This document shows positions 23,326-34,583 of a stretch of 64,000 nucleotides of DNA, piece after piece. Origin of the DNA: Siphonodentalium dalli (taxonomy: Eukaryota > Mollusca > Scaphopoda > Gadilida > Siphonodentaliidae); NCBI GenBank assembly GCA_032622095.1, contig CP136066.1, positions 155,147,152-155,211,151 on the forward strand, read 5' to 3'. The notes under the pieces were generated by a model that was given only the letters and a program-made list of their open reading frames with translations, did not search any database and was not told where the DNA came from. The position numbers were made by a program, and so were the translations under genes. The number at the start of each line of letters is the position of its first letter. Position 1 is the stretch's first letter.

Positions 23326-24504
23326 TACATGTAAAACTGGTATCACACTTCTCAATAGAAAAACTATGCACCCATTCGAAGGAGAATTTATGGTCAAACA
23401 AATGAACAAATTGTCCAATACAATACTTCAAATTATTGTAGGTACATTGTTTCTGATGAATGGATGTTGAATAAACCCAACCTTATTCCAAAGTGATGTG
23501 TGTTTATATTCCTAGAACCTTTTATACCTGTTATCATTTTAAAATGGGTCATAACCTTTCTCTTGATGTCACTGGGTGATGACTCACTAATGCCATGGCT
23601 AATATCTGGACTAATTTAAAGAGACTTGGCAGCTATATCTATGACTCCAGAGGCATAACTCTCATTTCCCTTCAAAATACTAAGCACAGTTAACCATTTC
23701 TAATATATGCTTCTCTGATCTTCACAGTATGTTTTTAAGTGTACCCATATATCATTGGCATAGAGATGGTTAATGTTTTTTTCAGTCAACAAAGGACACG
23801 TGTCATTTTAGAGACATTATTTTCATTGTAACAATTGCGATAAATTTAATGGATTGGGCAATGTTGTTGTATGGGCAAAAACCACTTCAAATTATATATC
23901 TCATTGAAATTTGGTAAAAAGGATAGGGTTAATGTTATAGGTGCCACAAATAACACGCAATGATTTGTGAGAAATTCAGGTACATTGTTCACCACATTAT
24001 GTTATAGTGTGTGCATCTTAATGCTGCACTGTCTCAATTAATTTAAAGAAGCATTCTAAAAGTTTTGAGTCATGAAATGAGAGTGATGTTGTCCTGTACT
24101 CATTGCATATGGGTATGGGAAGTAAATCAACTCAATATATACCAATTAATCAAATTTTTCAAAGAAATAATGTATTTTATTGTATGACAAATAAATCAAT
24201 GCCACCATGGAAATATTAAATCTGGATGAATATTGATCCAGGGTGGTGAAATAATTAACCTGACATTTAATGGGGGTATGTTTGAAAATTTGATGATGAT
24301 TTTTTGTGCGGAATTAGGGTAGTATCAAAAGCGGTAAATTTAAAGATGGAAAACCCACACGGACCTATTAATTTGTTTAGGCCGTATTGTGTCCAAAGAG
24401 TCATTCTTCAAAATTGACTAGGTTAGAAACTTCCAGATTTCACAAGGAATCGAGAATAGGCCTGGACATTAACACTGCCGCCTATGGATAATAATTGGTG
24501 TACT
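23326..24504. other. 5' untranslated / internal DNA of the Mutator-like element
   Basis: AT-rich, non-coding DNA between the transposase start codon and the right terminal repeat. No second gene was seen. Confidence 0.6.
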
Positions 24505-25579
24505 GAAAGCTTACAAGTGGCTAGAGGACAATATTCTGAAGTTGACTTCAGAGAAAGAAATATGTTGGTTCTACTTGTGGGTTGGAACTTGTGATTTGAC
24601 AAAGAAAAATGGAAAGTATATATCGCTTACATGTGCAGATGACAGTGTCATGGACACAACTATGGACTGGATAGTAAAATCAACCAAAATAATCCTGGAT
24701 GTAAACTGCAGAGTAACTGTTCTGGAAACGCCGGTTTATTCTATAGTTAGTAACAACAGATACAACAACCACCAAGACCCCTCATTATTTCTAGAGCAGG
24801 ACCGCATACTTGAGCAACAAGTGTTTGAATTAAACAAACGTGTCCGTGCCCTGAATCAACAGCTAAGTTCACACTCTCCAGCATTCACCTCAGATTTAAG
24901 TTCCAAAAAGAAGGTACGAAAGGGCCCACATCACCAGCCTAGTGCTATCCATTATTATAATTTCAGCCTGTACAAGGATGGACTTCACCCCGACCCAGTT
25001 CTATCCAGATACTAGCTCCGTAGAATATCAGAGTTGCTTGAAGATGATTGTTGGTGAGAGGACGGTGACCAATCCAGAAATTCAGCCTCTGACATTAATT
25101 TAAAAAAATCTAAATCTAAAACTGTAATATTCCAACTCTTGTCTTTTCAGGTGTTCGTGTAGCAGATGCAAAGCATGGGACTCTACTTGTGAATGTCAAT
25201 GTTGTCATGAGTTGGATAAAGTGGTGGCGAAGCTGGTGTGGTTTCTGAAGCATTTGGTAAATAACCTGGTTATTTTAAATGTATAACAGACACAGAACCG
25301 TTCAAAAGTGTGTGTCTGGACCCTTGGGTTCTGGGGTGGCTTGGCTGGGGTACCAGCAGCAATACAGCCATCCACATGACGGACCACTTCCCAACAAATA
25401 CAGGCACATTGCGTACAGACAGTTCACGCGATGGTGTTGTGGGTATCTTGGACTGCACAATCGATGACCTCTGCCATCATGTGTTGTGCATGCCATTAGG
25501 CAAGCCTTTCCGAGTGAAAGTGATGAATTAATGCGTTTTAGCTTGTCTGAACTTCAAAATGAATAAAATATGAGAAAAT

Positions 25580-26022
25580 TCAAGTCTGGAAATAGTTTGT
25601 CTGACATTTGCAGAATATGGTCACCCGAAGGGTGAATTTAGTGATGCTATCTCACAGAATGGGCTAGCATCATCAAATTCACCCTCTGGGACCTCATTCT
25701 GTTTAGACCTCATCTTCTGATAAGTATATATAGGCTCAAATTAACATTGTTTTAGTTACCTTTTACCTTCTGTTCAGTTTCCATATGGATCCCCTAATTT
25801 GCAGAAGATAAAATGCATAATCGAGGTGACTAATGGCTGAACATCACCAACTTCGACTGGGGAACTTTAATCTCATACTAGGTATCCCAGTTTAGGCTTA
25901 AGCAGAATGATGTTTCCAGAGGGTGTATTTGGTGATGCTAGCTCGCTATATGGGATAGCTTCATTAATTCACCCTCAGGGACCTCATTCTACAAATGTCA
26001 GACACACTATTTCCAGACTTGA
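25580..26022. mobile_element. Palindromic MITE, 443 bp
   Basis: The ends are inverted over about 38 bp: TCAAGTCTGGAAATAGT…TGTCTGACATTTG at the left and its complement ending ...CCAGACTTGA at the right. A second inverted layer (GAGGGTGAATT / AATTCACCCTC-like words) lies inside each arm. There is no coding frame. It begins just past the P2X7-C-like stop codon. Confidence 0.85.
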
Positions 26023-28396
26023 GAATATAGATAGACACACATTCCAGGGTTCAAATTTGTATACTGATAATTATCAAATCATGAGGATAATCAACAACCG
26101 GAAAACTGCCAACTTTTGTCGCAGTTCATGAATAAAAAGGGTTCAATATAAAATAACCACAATACTTATTAATATTACATGTAACCTGATTGTATTTGCA
26201 AACAATTATCAGTGATAGAAATCAAATCAAAGAGATTAAAGTGATTTTCTTGACGGTTGGTGAATTTATATCACTTCTGTTATATATGACAACAGTGACA
26301 GTGCCAACACATTACCAGATTACTGGGCTCACTTTATGCTAGATCATGCCATGACTCTCTACAAGAGATCATATTCCACCATTACAAAACCTGTGAACTT
26401 TTTGATGTTGTGAAAGGGAAGTTTATATAATATTGAAAAAACAGTGCCGGTAATATATTTCTTAGTTAATATATGTTTATCTTCGGGACACAATGTTCCT
26501 GCTGCATGCCCAGGCCATTCAGTCTAACCACATTCGTTTGGAATGACACCTTGAAGTTTCATGCTGTGAGCAACACAGAGTTATTGAAATCAGTCTCTTT
26601 GAAGCCATTTCAAGTAAACCATGTTTCCAACCATGTAGGCCATTGAGGTACCAATATATAAGGATGTTCCAAGCCTGTGCGAGAAGTGGGGACCAAGGCA
26701 CAACTGAATATCTGTGATCACTCTACTCTACTTGTGTTTTTGCAACTTTTGAAAAGTGTCCCTCTTCCTTTCAATTTGTGCTCACCCAGCCATATCTCAC
26801 CTCACAGCACATTGATTAGCACACTTGATGTCTTTGGTACCACAAATCATTTGAAAAATCCATCCAATATCTCATAAAATATTACCGAATATATTAGGGG
26901 GGGGCTTTCTTTTTTTAGGTGTTTATTTCATGATCTGTTTATTTATTCTGGTCTTATTGTCAAGTCAAACAAATGTCATGTACATAATGTGGCGTCCGTT
27001 CCACTGCACAGATATGGTTAGTTCAAAAGTTTCCTTGGAAGCAAAACCACTGCACCTGCACCAGACATATAACACTATGTCTTGGACGTAACCTAGAATC
27101 TGGATCTACTGATATCACTAGCTGGTTTATGTCCATGGAAACTTTGACTAATGTCTGGTTAGCAATAAAGAGTATAAACAATTATAGAGAGCCTCAGAAA
27201 TAGTGTGAAAATTATAATATAACAACAATAATGTATTCTTGTTTAACAGTTTAAGTTACCTTACATTGATTGGTTTTGGATATATTTTCTTTAGCCCAAC
27301 ATTGGAATATTGCCAGACTCTGTGAGTCAGATATTTATAGAGTTATTGCTCTTTAATCGCAGTTGGCTGCTAAGTTGTCAGTCTTAAAAGCTGTTTTTTT
27401 TACAACAGAGGGAACTAATGAATATGAAGATCAATAAAATCAAACTGTAAACATTTTTCATAATCTGAATTCCATTGCATAAATAACAGTTTATAAAATT
27501 CTACTGCATTCCATTACATACCAAATTTGTTGAGTGAAAAAATTAAATTAACTATTATACATTAAGGGCAGACGCAAGTTTTGCAAACCATTTCCTGATA
27601 TTTCAAAATGAATTTTCGCAAAATTCTGTTTCATATTTGGTACATAGATAGAGCCACACAATTTTGGGATGGGGAAGTGATTATCGAGAATTTTGCAGAA
27701 GGATATACATCAAGAGACGAAGAGCGGGGTATCCTTTCGTGAACACTTGAGTGCAATAATCACTTACCCAAAACTGCGCGGCTCTAATTTTATTACATTT
27801 ATTTATTCAGTTGTATTCTCACTGAAAGCAATGGCTTTCAACGGGAGAGGAGGTACTCATAAGTGAGTCAGCACTTGTCCTCCAATCCCATTGTCTGCAT
27901 ACAAATGTATGTGTTATTTCCTATGTGTTATTGAAATATTGAAATTAGACAAATAAATATGTTTAATCTAAAAAAAAAATTAACTGTGTGGTAATTTTCG
28001 ACAGAAAGCCCTTGAGCAATCTTGACATTCTTTTTGTGTGGCAAAGTACGTCATGATGTTGCTACAGGCGATGTATCAAGAATTTCTATTTTTGTGATGC
28101 CAAATTGTTGCAAAACAATGAATTTCATCAAAACAACTTCATATAAATAACAATTTCATTTGTAAATGGGGCATACAAAAAATAACAGTCAACTCGGAAC
28201 TTAGAACCCCATTTACTATTAAGGGTCGGACGCAAGTTATGGCTTATGCAACAATTTCCTGATATTTCAAAATAAATTTTCTGAAAATTATGTTTGATAT
28301 TTGGTACAAGCGATTATTGTGACACAATAGTTAAGAACAGTCAACTCATGGAAAATTAGAACCCCATTTACTATGTATTTCTGGTAAGAAAAATAA
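26023..28396. other. Non-coding stretch with direct repeats and a possible retroposed 3' end
   Basis: No gene was recognised. About 100 bp at 27,563-27,660 recurs at 28,217-28,315 ('acgcaagtt', 'tttcctgatatttcaaaat', 'gatatttggtac'). An AATAAA followed by an A tract at 27,951-27,979 may be the tail of a retroposed sequence. A (G)8-9 tract is at about 26,898. Confidence 0.5.
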
Positions 28397-28799
28397 GTAA
28401 AATTTTGCTGTTTTCCAGTGCCAAGAACTTGTATCAGAAGTTGATGAGAGACTTAATTTATTTTTATTCAAGAAATTGCATAATTATTTGCATGTAGAAA
28501 GACAACCACCCGTACATAATTTTCTATATTTTTTGTGCCATAAACATTTTGGCAGAGATGATTTTAGGTCCATAGCCAAATCCCCAGCTGACCACCTGGC
28601 CTATTTCCAATTGATTACTCCCTGCTTGAGGGGACTCGCCTGCATTACCACATTCGATTTTATTAGGCTGAATTATTTGTTGCCGCTTTATTCTTCACTG
28701 GGGGGGGGGGGTTGCCCGTCACAAAGTTACACCTATATAAATGTTCTTTGTTACAATCTAGTGTCCGCGGTCATGAACAAATTCTTATTTCTATATTAG
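28397..28799 (+). other. Open frame after a good splice acceptor, unidentified
   Basis: A TTTTCCAG acceptor at about 28,416 is followed by an open frame of about 125 codons beginning CQELVSEVDERLNLFLFKK. I recognise no domain. A G12 run at about 28,700 lies inside, and the second half looks like chance. At most the first 60 codons could be an exon of the Ulp1-like gene downstream. Confidence 0.25.
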
Positions 28800-28844
28800 A
28801 AATGGAATGGCCGTGCTTCTCTTTTTGTCACTGGATGCGCGCGG

Positions 28845-29310
28845 GAACACTTTATTTCACTAAAAACTGTATTTCAACACACCCAGCCCACATATGCGCA
28901 TGCACATATTGAACAAAACAAAATCAGCATATTACTTTAAATATTACTGTATACTAACTGAAACATACTCAATTCGGGAGCCTTTATTCAGCGACGAAGG
29001 GAGCTTGCGGCACATTTTGATCTTAACCGGACCCCCTTTGGAACCTCTATTCAGCATGCAGCCCAAGGATTACAGGCCCCTGCATTGCGCGGCCCATTTG
29101 TAGGAACACGTTATTTCAATAAAACTGTTTTCTACCTCCCACTCTCCCCAACCAACATATATGAATGCACATATGGAACGCAACAATCAAGATATTTAAC
29201 TTTATTACTATATACTAACTGAAACAGGCTCCATTCGGGAGCCTTTATTTAGCGGCGGAGGGGCCTGTGCCCCCTTTGTGCATTTGACGCACATTATATG
29301 ATCTTAAACA
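28845..29310. repeat. Tandem duplication, about 260 bp period
   Basis: Two units, about 28,845-29,030 and 29,102-29,310. They share 'tatactaactgaaaca', 'attcgggagcctttatt' and 'cacattttgatctt'-like words. No coding content. Confidence 0.7.
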
Positions 29311-30477
29311 ACGGGCGCTTTGCGCACATTTTGATCTTTTAAACATTCTTTTATCAGATTTGCACTCAACTAAAAAATTATAAGAGCATTAATCAGCATA
29401 GGGCAGTATTGTTTACACTCTATTTTTAGTCCCGGCCTGGGGATGTGGTTTTCCTAACTGAGTTCCGGCAAATCTATACTGAACGGTACCCACTGGCGGG
29501 AGGCAGACTGTCCATTCGCCATCTTCCGAGTACTCCTTCAATTCCACACTCAATGCACAACTTTCATATCAAAAACAGCATGCTTTACTTTGTTCACACT
29601 GAACTGGCAAATTAAAATACCATATTAGCACCTATTCCCAACGATAGTAGAACGTTCGAGTCTCGACTCTACACCCCATTACATGCACTTCCGCGATAAA
29701 ATCAACATTCGTTACTTATATTCACGCTAAACTGACAAATTACTTTAGCGCCTATTTCCAACAACACTTTGGTAGAGCGCATTGACGTTTCTTCTACAAT
29801 AGCAAAGTAAGTTTGGGTTTGCGTGCGACGTTACATGACGTCATTTCGACAAACCTCATAAGAAATAGTGTCTATACTTGAGTGCAAATACTGCATTTGG
29901 GGACCATGTTAGATCTCAGATTTGGTTTGACCAATCGGCGTGAAATTTGGATAGTTGGCTTGTTGTTTGAAATTATTTTAGCAGTTCTTGGTACCAAAGG
30001 GGGGGGGATAATATTTGAATAATTTCACAAACCTCTCATACGTACTACAATACATTGTTTTTGTCTTCTCTTAATAATTGTTCAGTTTCTATATACAATG
30101 AAGATGATATGTGAAATTCAAGATGTATGTAAAATTGGTATCTGCACTTCACCTCTGCCATGACAAGAAGTTTTTTCAAATTGCACTGTGCTAATGCATT
30201 CTCTTATGCGAGTCTCCCATATGGATACTCAAGATATGTAAGAGCATGCATTAGTCTAACACTATTTACCGTGACATTATAAGCCAGCGCATTTTCTTTA
30301 TATGTGCAAGGCTCCTTATCCGAGACTTGCATATATAAGGGAATCCACTAGCACAGGATCTTCAACAGCTTCCACCATTAAAGGGTTACGGTCACATTTA
30401 AAATACTATAATCACATTTAAAATTACGCCTAACAACTACATGTGTATGGTATACAAATAATGTTTAAAAATTTCAG
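29311..30477. other. Non-coding stretch containing a family C palindrome
   Basis: No gene was recognised. The part at 30,185-30,395 is a divergent copy of the palindromic family C: 'gcattctcttatgcgag', then 'cttgcatatataaggg', ending at 'ttaaagggtta'. A G9 tract is near 30,000. Confidence 0.5.
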
Positions 30478-31518
30478 GACTCCCAGCTTAATAAGAAGCC
30501 TCTTTTGCTACCGGTCCATGAAAATGGAAACCATTGGTCCCTTTTGGTAAGCTATATTAGAGATATATTAACATGGATGTGATTATGAGAGTGATCACGT
30601 GAAAAAAAATTCAAACAAATTGATTGTTGGCGTTCATATTTTTAACCAAATGACCATAACTATACAGGTTAGGGGTGTGTCAATCATGAATTATACCATG
30701 AACTATAAACACAATCAATGACAGGGGAATTCGATTGGACATTGCCTCAAATGATAAAAGAATATTCAATTGGTGGTTTATAAAGTGTTCAAAGTGGAAT
30801 GGTTAATTTAATATCTGCCTATCAGATAAAATGTGTCTGGGTTAATGGGAAAATGTCAATTCCAAAATCAATGCAAGTGAAAAGTGGATCCTGATCCCTT
30901 GGATAAGTACTTACATGCCTGTGGGATCAAGGAAAGTGTCAATATTTTCTAAACCAATCAACCAATCGATACCAAAAACTCTACCAGTGAGGGTTTGTCA
31001 TCCTCAACCTGCAGATAAAATATGAACACATTGCAATAAAAAATACCTGAGTAATCATGTCACATAGCTTGTGTCTACAAACAGATGAACCTCATAATCG
31101 CCGGTGCACAAGTGCCATTTACTAAATATCAAAACCATTACCCACAAATGTGTTCATGGATAAACTTCCAACATAACTTGAGCATAATTATAATCAACAA
31201 CGAATGATGAATGAAAATGAATGTTAACACCTACAAAATAGTCAACTATCTTACGCATCTGTGAGATAATTAACTCTCATGAAGGATACCTCAGAATTAT
31301 ACATCTCAATAAAATTAGCTCTTGGACCATATCTGATTCAGCCAGACCAATGTACACCTATATTGGTTAGGCATAATCTAATTCGCATCTTGTATTTTTA
31401 TGCTGACCCATGTATTATACTTAATTGCAGGTAGAAAAACCACAGCAAAAGAAAATTACTTATTTAAACCCAATGGGCGAACCGAAGGAAAAGATCGCCT
31501 TCTACGCCAAATTTTGTT
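30478..31518 (+). CDS. Ulp1/SENP-like peptidase, two exons (partial)
   Basis: Exon 30,478-30,546 is 23 codons: KKPLLLPVHENGNHWSLL, the strand with the catalytic His (HW). Exon 31,431-31,518 follows in phase: VEKPQQKKITYLNPMGE, where the catalytic acid position is Asn or the neighbouring residue (YLNPMG instead of YLDPMG). The acceptors are good and the first donor is GTAAGC. The second donor, TGTT|GTGAGT, is plausible and phase-compatible with the PHD exon at 34,584. The Ulp1 fold cleaves SUMO/ubiquitin-like tails or processes polyproteins, and many transposons carry such domains. I did not find the Gln and Cys exons, so activity is doubtful. No stop or frameshift occurs inside either exon. 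Confidence 0.6.
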
Positions 31519-31570
31519 GTGAGTTGCTATGAAGACTCCTACTTGAGTTGCTATGAAGACTCATACTTAA
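31519..31570. repeat. 27 bp tandem duplication at an exon edge
   Basis: The words 'gagttgctatgaagactc' occur twice, 27 bp apart, just after the proposed donor of the Ulp1-like exon. Confidence 0.8.
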
Positions 31571-34500
31571 AGGATTGTGAATATAAAAAATACAACTAAT
31601 AGATATCGGGTAACACTCACAATTCTGAACATAATGACCAGTTTCCATACCTATCGCGTAACAGATAAGCCAAAAAATATATAAATAATACACCAACCGG
31701 TTATTACCAGCTATTTCAGTGGTTGAACCTCTGATGATATCAAAGGAGTATGACAAACATAAAACTCGAATTATGAGCCACAGTTGATTGTGTCCACAAA
31801 TGATATGTAATCGTGGTTGTCAGCATTGCGCACATGTGTAATAAATAATTATTGCACCATATCAAGATTTCAGATAAAGTATGAGCATGAGAAGTTAACG
31901 CTTATAACGTGGGCAAGAATATAACACTGATCGATACTCTTTTAACATATACAAGTGTGCAGTGTGGAAGCAACAAGACAGCATGCATTTAGTAGGTCTA
32001 CACTTAGAATGAATAAGTCACTATTTATGGCTATCTTGCACATATCGCCGTATAGCAATGCATCGCCAATATGGTTGACTATACTGACCATCTGATTCTT
32101 CGGAATTTGTTTCAATTGTTATAAATATGATATTACCAACTTGGTAATGATGTGGCCTGTAGGGTGTGCGGAAGGATTTAGTTAGGCAAAGAGTAGAATT
32201 CAAAATGGCTGACTTTAAATAACTCACATAGCAACATAATATATACACCATGAGAATACCAACTAATTGCACATTTTAGTATCGGCTGAGATCGTATTTA
32301 AGCCATAGATCTCCAACAATTGTTGTATTATTAATTATAAATATTTCGTTTTTTATTGTGTGATTGGAATGTGTGTGGCGGAAAAATAACTCATGTATCA
32401 AGAGCACCACAGAAGTGTGGCTAAATATGTCTGTTATCCCACAAAATGTTACCAAGTGAGGTTGATTTTGAGTAAAAGTTATCTACAACTCAGTCAATCA
32501 AAAAATTCACATTCCTCATTAAAAAATTAACTTTTTGCAATTCAAACAAATACAGTATGACACACAGACAATATATAAAATTTCTATTTATGCAAATTTA
32601 AACATGTGATTGTATTAAGTAGGCCAATAATGCATAGTTAATGGGAGTAGCTTCATAATTGATTCCAGGCCACATTGCCGACAAATTGACGGATACAGCT
32701 GTGGACTTGTTGTCATTAAGGTGACTATTCAATGCCGGTACAATTATATATATATGTCAACAATTACTGTGTAACAGGTTTTCTGCTAAAAAAAAACATC
32801 AGTGGAACCCTGACATAAGTTCCATTAACACAATATACACAAAAACAATAGCTACAAACTTACTTATCTAAATAAACACATCTGCTCCATTTATCAGCTA
32901 GACTCTTCAACTAGCATTTATCATTGTAGCCTATAAAAAAGTGAAAACTATTATGAATTATCTAACTTTGATGTCCTATTAGCAAAAATTGCAATTTAGA
33001 AAAAACATTATGTTCCTAGTATATCATAGTACTTTATTGTAGCTAGCGATGTGCTTTTAATTTTTTAATAATAAATAACACAGAATGTTGCAAGAGTGTT
33101 TCCCATTATATATCTACATTCCAAACACAATTTGCAAAGTAAGCAGAAAAAAGCTGCAAAAAAAAAATTGATGTGTGCACATGGCTACTAGTAGAGCGGA
33201 GACCACAAAGTGACTAATCTGTTAATACCCACAGTCCCATTGCCCAATAAATTGTGTACACTATGCCTTGACGCATATGTGTGATTTAGCAAATTATCCC
33301 ACGAGAACTGACAACCAACTGACAAAAATGATACTACACATAAATTATATGAAAAGTTCATAATATTGATTATCCAACTTGTGTCTGTTATATATAATAC
33401 AGACATGTTTACACATAACTGTTATTAGTTATCCATAGTTCTGACTTCACTACATGCATCTGAATATAAATATCAATTATTTTTCTCTATCCAGTTTGCT
33501 GACATGATCATTAACAATAAGGGATCCTATACTGCAAACGCTCAGAAATAGATGACAGCAGAATAGACATAGCCTTAATTCTGATACAAGAGACTGGTAT
33601 GTTGATTGACTGAGAGACTTCCACTAGTACAATATTTTGTTTGTTTGGAGGCTCCTGAAATAGCAGCACCATAATATGAAATTGTAAAGGATACTGAAGC
33701 TCAAATTGGAGAATGGATAATGTCAAACATTAGACAATAGAGCAATAAGGAATGCAGAAATTTAAATGTTTAAGTAATGCCAGAGGTCAACACGAGATAA
33801 AATTCCCTATGAAATTGGAAATTAAATGGATAAAAAATGTTGGCTGTAATGTACACCAAAACATTTATTGTTGCAATGAGTAAAATAAAAAAATGGCTTC
33901 TGGGAGCAATGTTCAAATCTGATAGCTCCCACCTAGAAGTGATCCAGAACATGACTGTTACTTTTATCAACATTTCTGCAATACATTGTGGGCCAATCCG
34001 ATGGATTAAAGTTAGACAAAATTGGAAAAAAGTGATGGCCCATCTAGTGGTAACCCTAAAGATCCATATGAAGTTTGGTGGCAATAGGATGAGGGATATG
34101 GCCTGTAGGGTGTGCCGAAGGATTTAATTATGCAAAGAGTAAAATACAATGGTGGCCATGATTTCGTAAAAAAAATTCACTGGTTCTGGGCTCTCATATA
34201 TAGGTCACCCCGAAGATCCATATGAAGTTTGGTGACGATCGTATGACAAATGTGACATGTAAAGGAAATTATTGATGCAAAAACACAGAGTAACAGATGC
34301 CAACTACTTGTCAAGTTGACATAAAAATGCTAATAGACCATGGCACTTGAGATTCAATTTAATGTGAAAACATCATTAGGTTTGTTTCAAATTCAAAATC
34401 ATCCTTTAATAAGAGCATACACAAAATTTACAATTTTACAACGGAGCACCACCCTTGGCTTTAGCCATTTGCCAGGCAATCAAGATACGGATGTAAAATT

Positions 34501-34583
34501 ACTTAAAATTCCATACACTTAACACATGGTTAATATCATTTGAGAGAATATCTTACTTTTAAACTTTTCTTACTGCATTACAG
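31571..34583. other. Intron-like stretch with family A repeats
   Basis: No exon was recognised. Family A fragments lie at about 32,080-32,210 and 33,880-34,290; the latter has two units. They keep 'gatccatatgaagtttggtg' and 'gcctgtagggtgtgc'. Confidence 0.55.

Larger units (their letters stand above)
20820..24504 (-). mobile_element. Mutator-like DNA transposon, 3,685 bp
   Basis: A perfect 14 bp terminal inverted repeat, AGTACACCAATTAT, lies at 20,820-20,833 and, reversed, ends at 24,504. Similarity continues a few bases inward (ATTATCC). The element carries one two-exon transposase gene on the minus strand and splits the SGNH-like gene. No direct target repeat of 8-10 bp was found, so the outer limits could be off by a few bases. 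Confidence 0.8.
20654..25566 (+). pseudogene. SGNH-hydrolase-like gene fused to a P2X7-C-terminal-like domain; split by a transposon
   Basis: The first part is at 20,654-20,819: MEHTLRKYLFKRR…HIVADSKGNYL, where ADSKG resembles the GDS-type block I. After a 3.7 kb transposon the frame resumes at 24,505: KWLEDNIL, LWVGTCDLT, LETPVYS, DPSLFLEQD, FSLYKDGLHPDPVLSR (block V-like D-x-x-H). TAG at 25,013-25,015 sits where Trp is expected. A donor at 25,053/25,054 (TTG|GTGAGA) and an acceptor at 25,151 join in phase to CWCSCSRCKAW…CECQCCHELDKVVAKL. There follow CITDTEPF, VCLDPWVL, RHIAYRQFTRW and PLPSCVVHAIRQAF, the pattern of the P2X7 C-terminal (P2RX7_C) domain. Frameshifts near 25,215 and 25,345, a TAA near 25,255 and a TGA near 25,468 break it. 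The catalytic role is unproven. Confidence 0.8.

Noticed and set aside
4934-25015. Recurrent in-frame TAG codons hinting at stop-codon reassignment
   Set aside because: TAA and TGA also interrupt the same relics, and frameshifts are common, so ordinary decay explains them.
27560-28320. LTR pair from the 100 bp direct repeats
   Set aside because: No coding DNA, primer-binding site or TG...CA ends between or around them.
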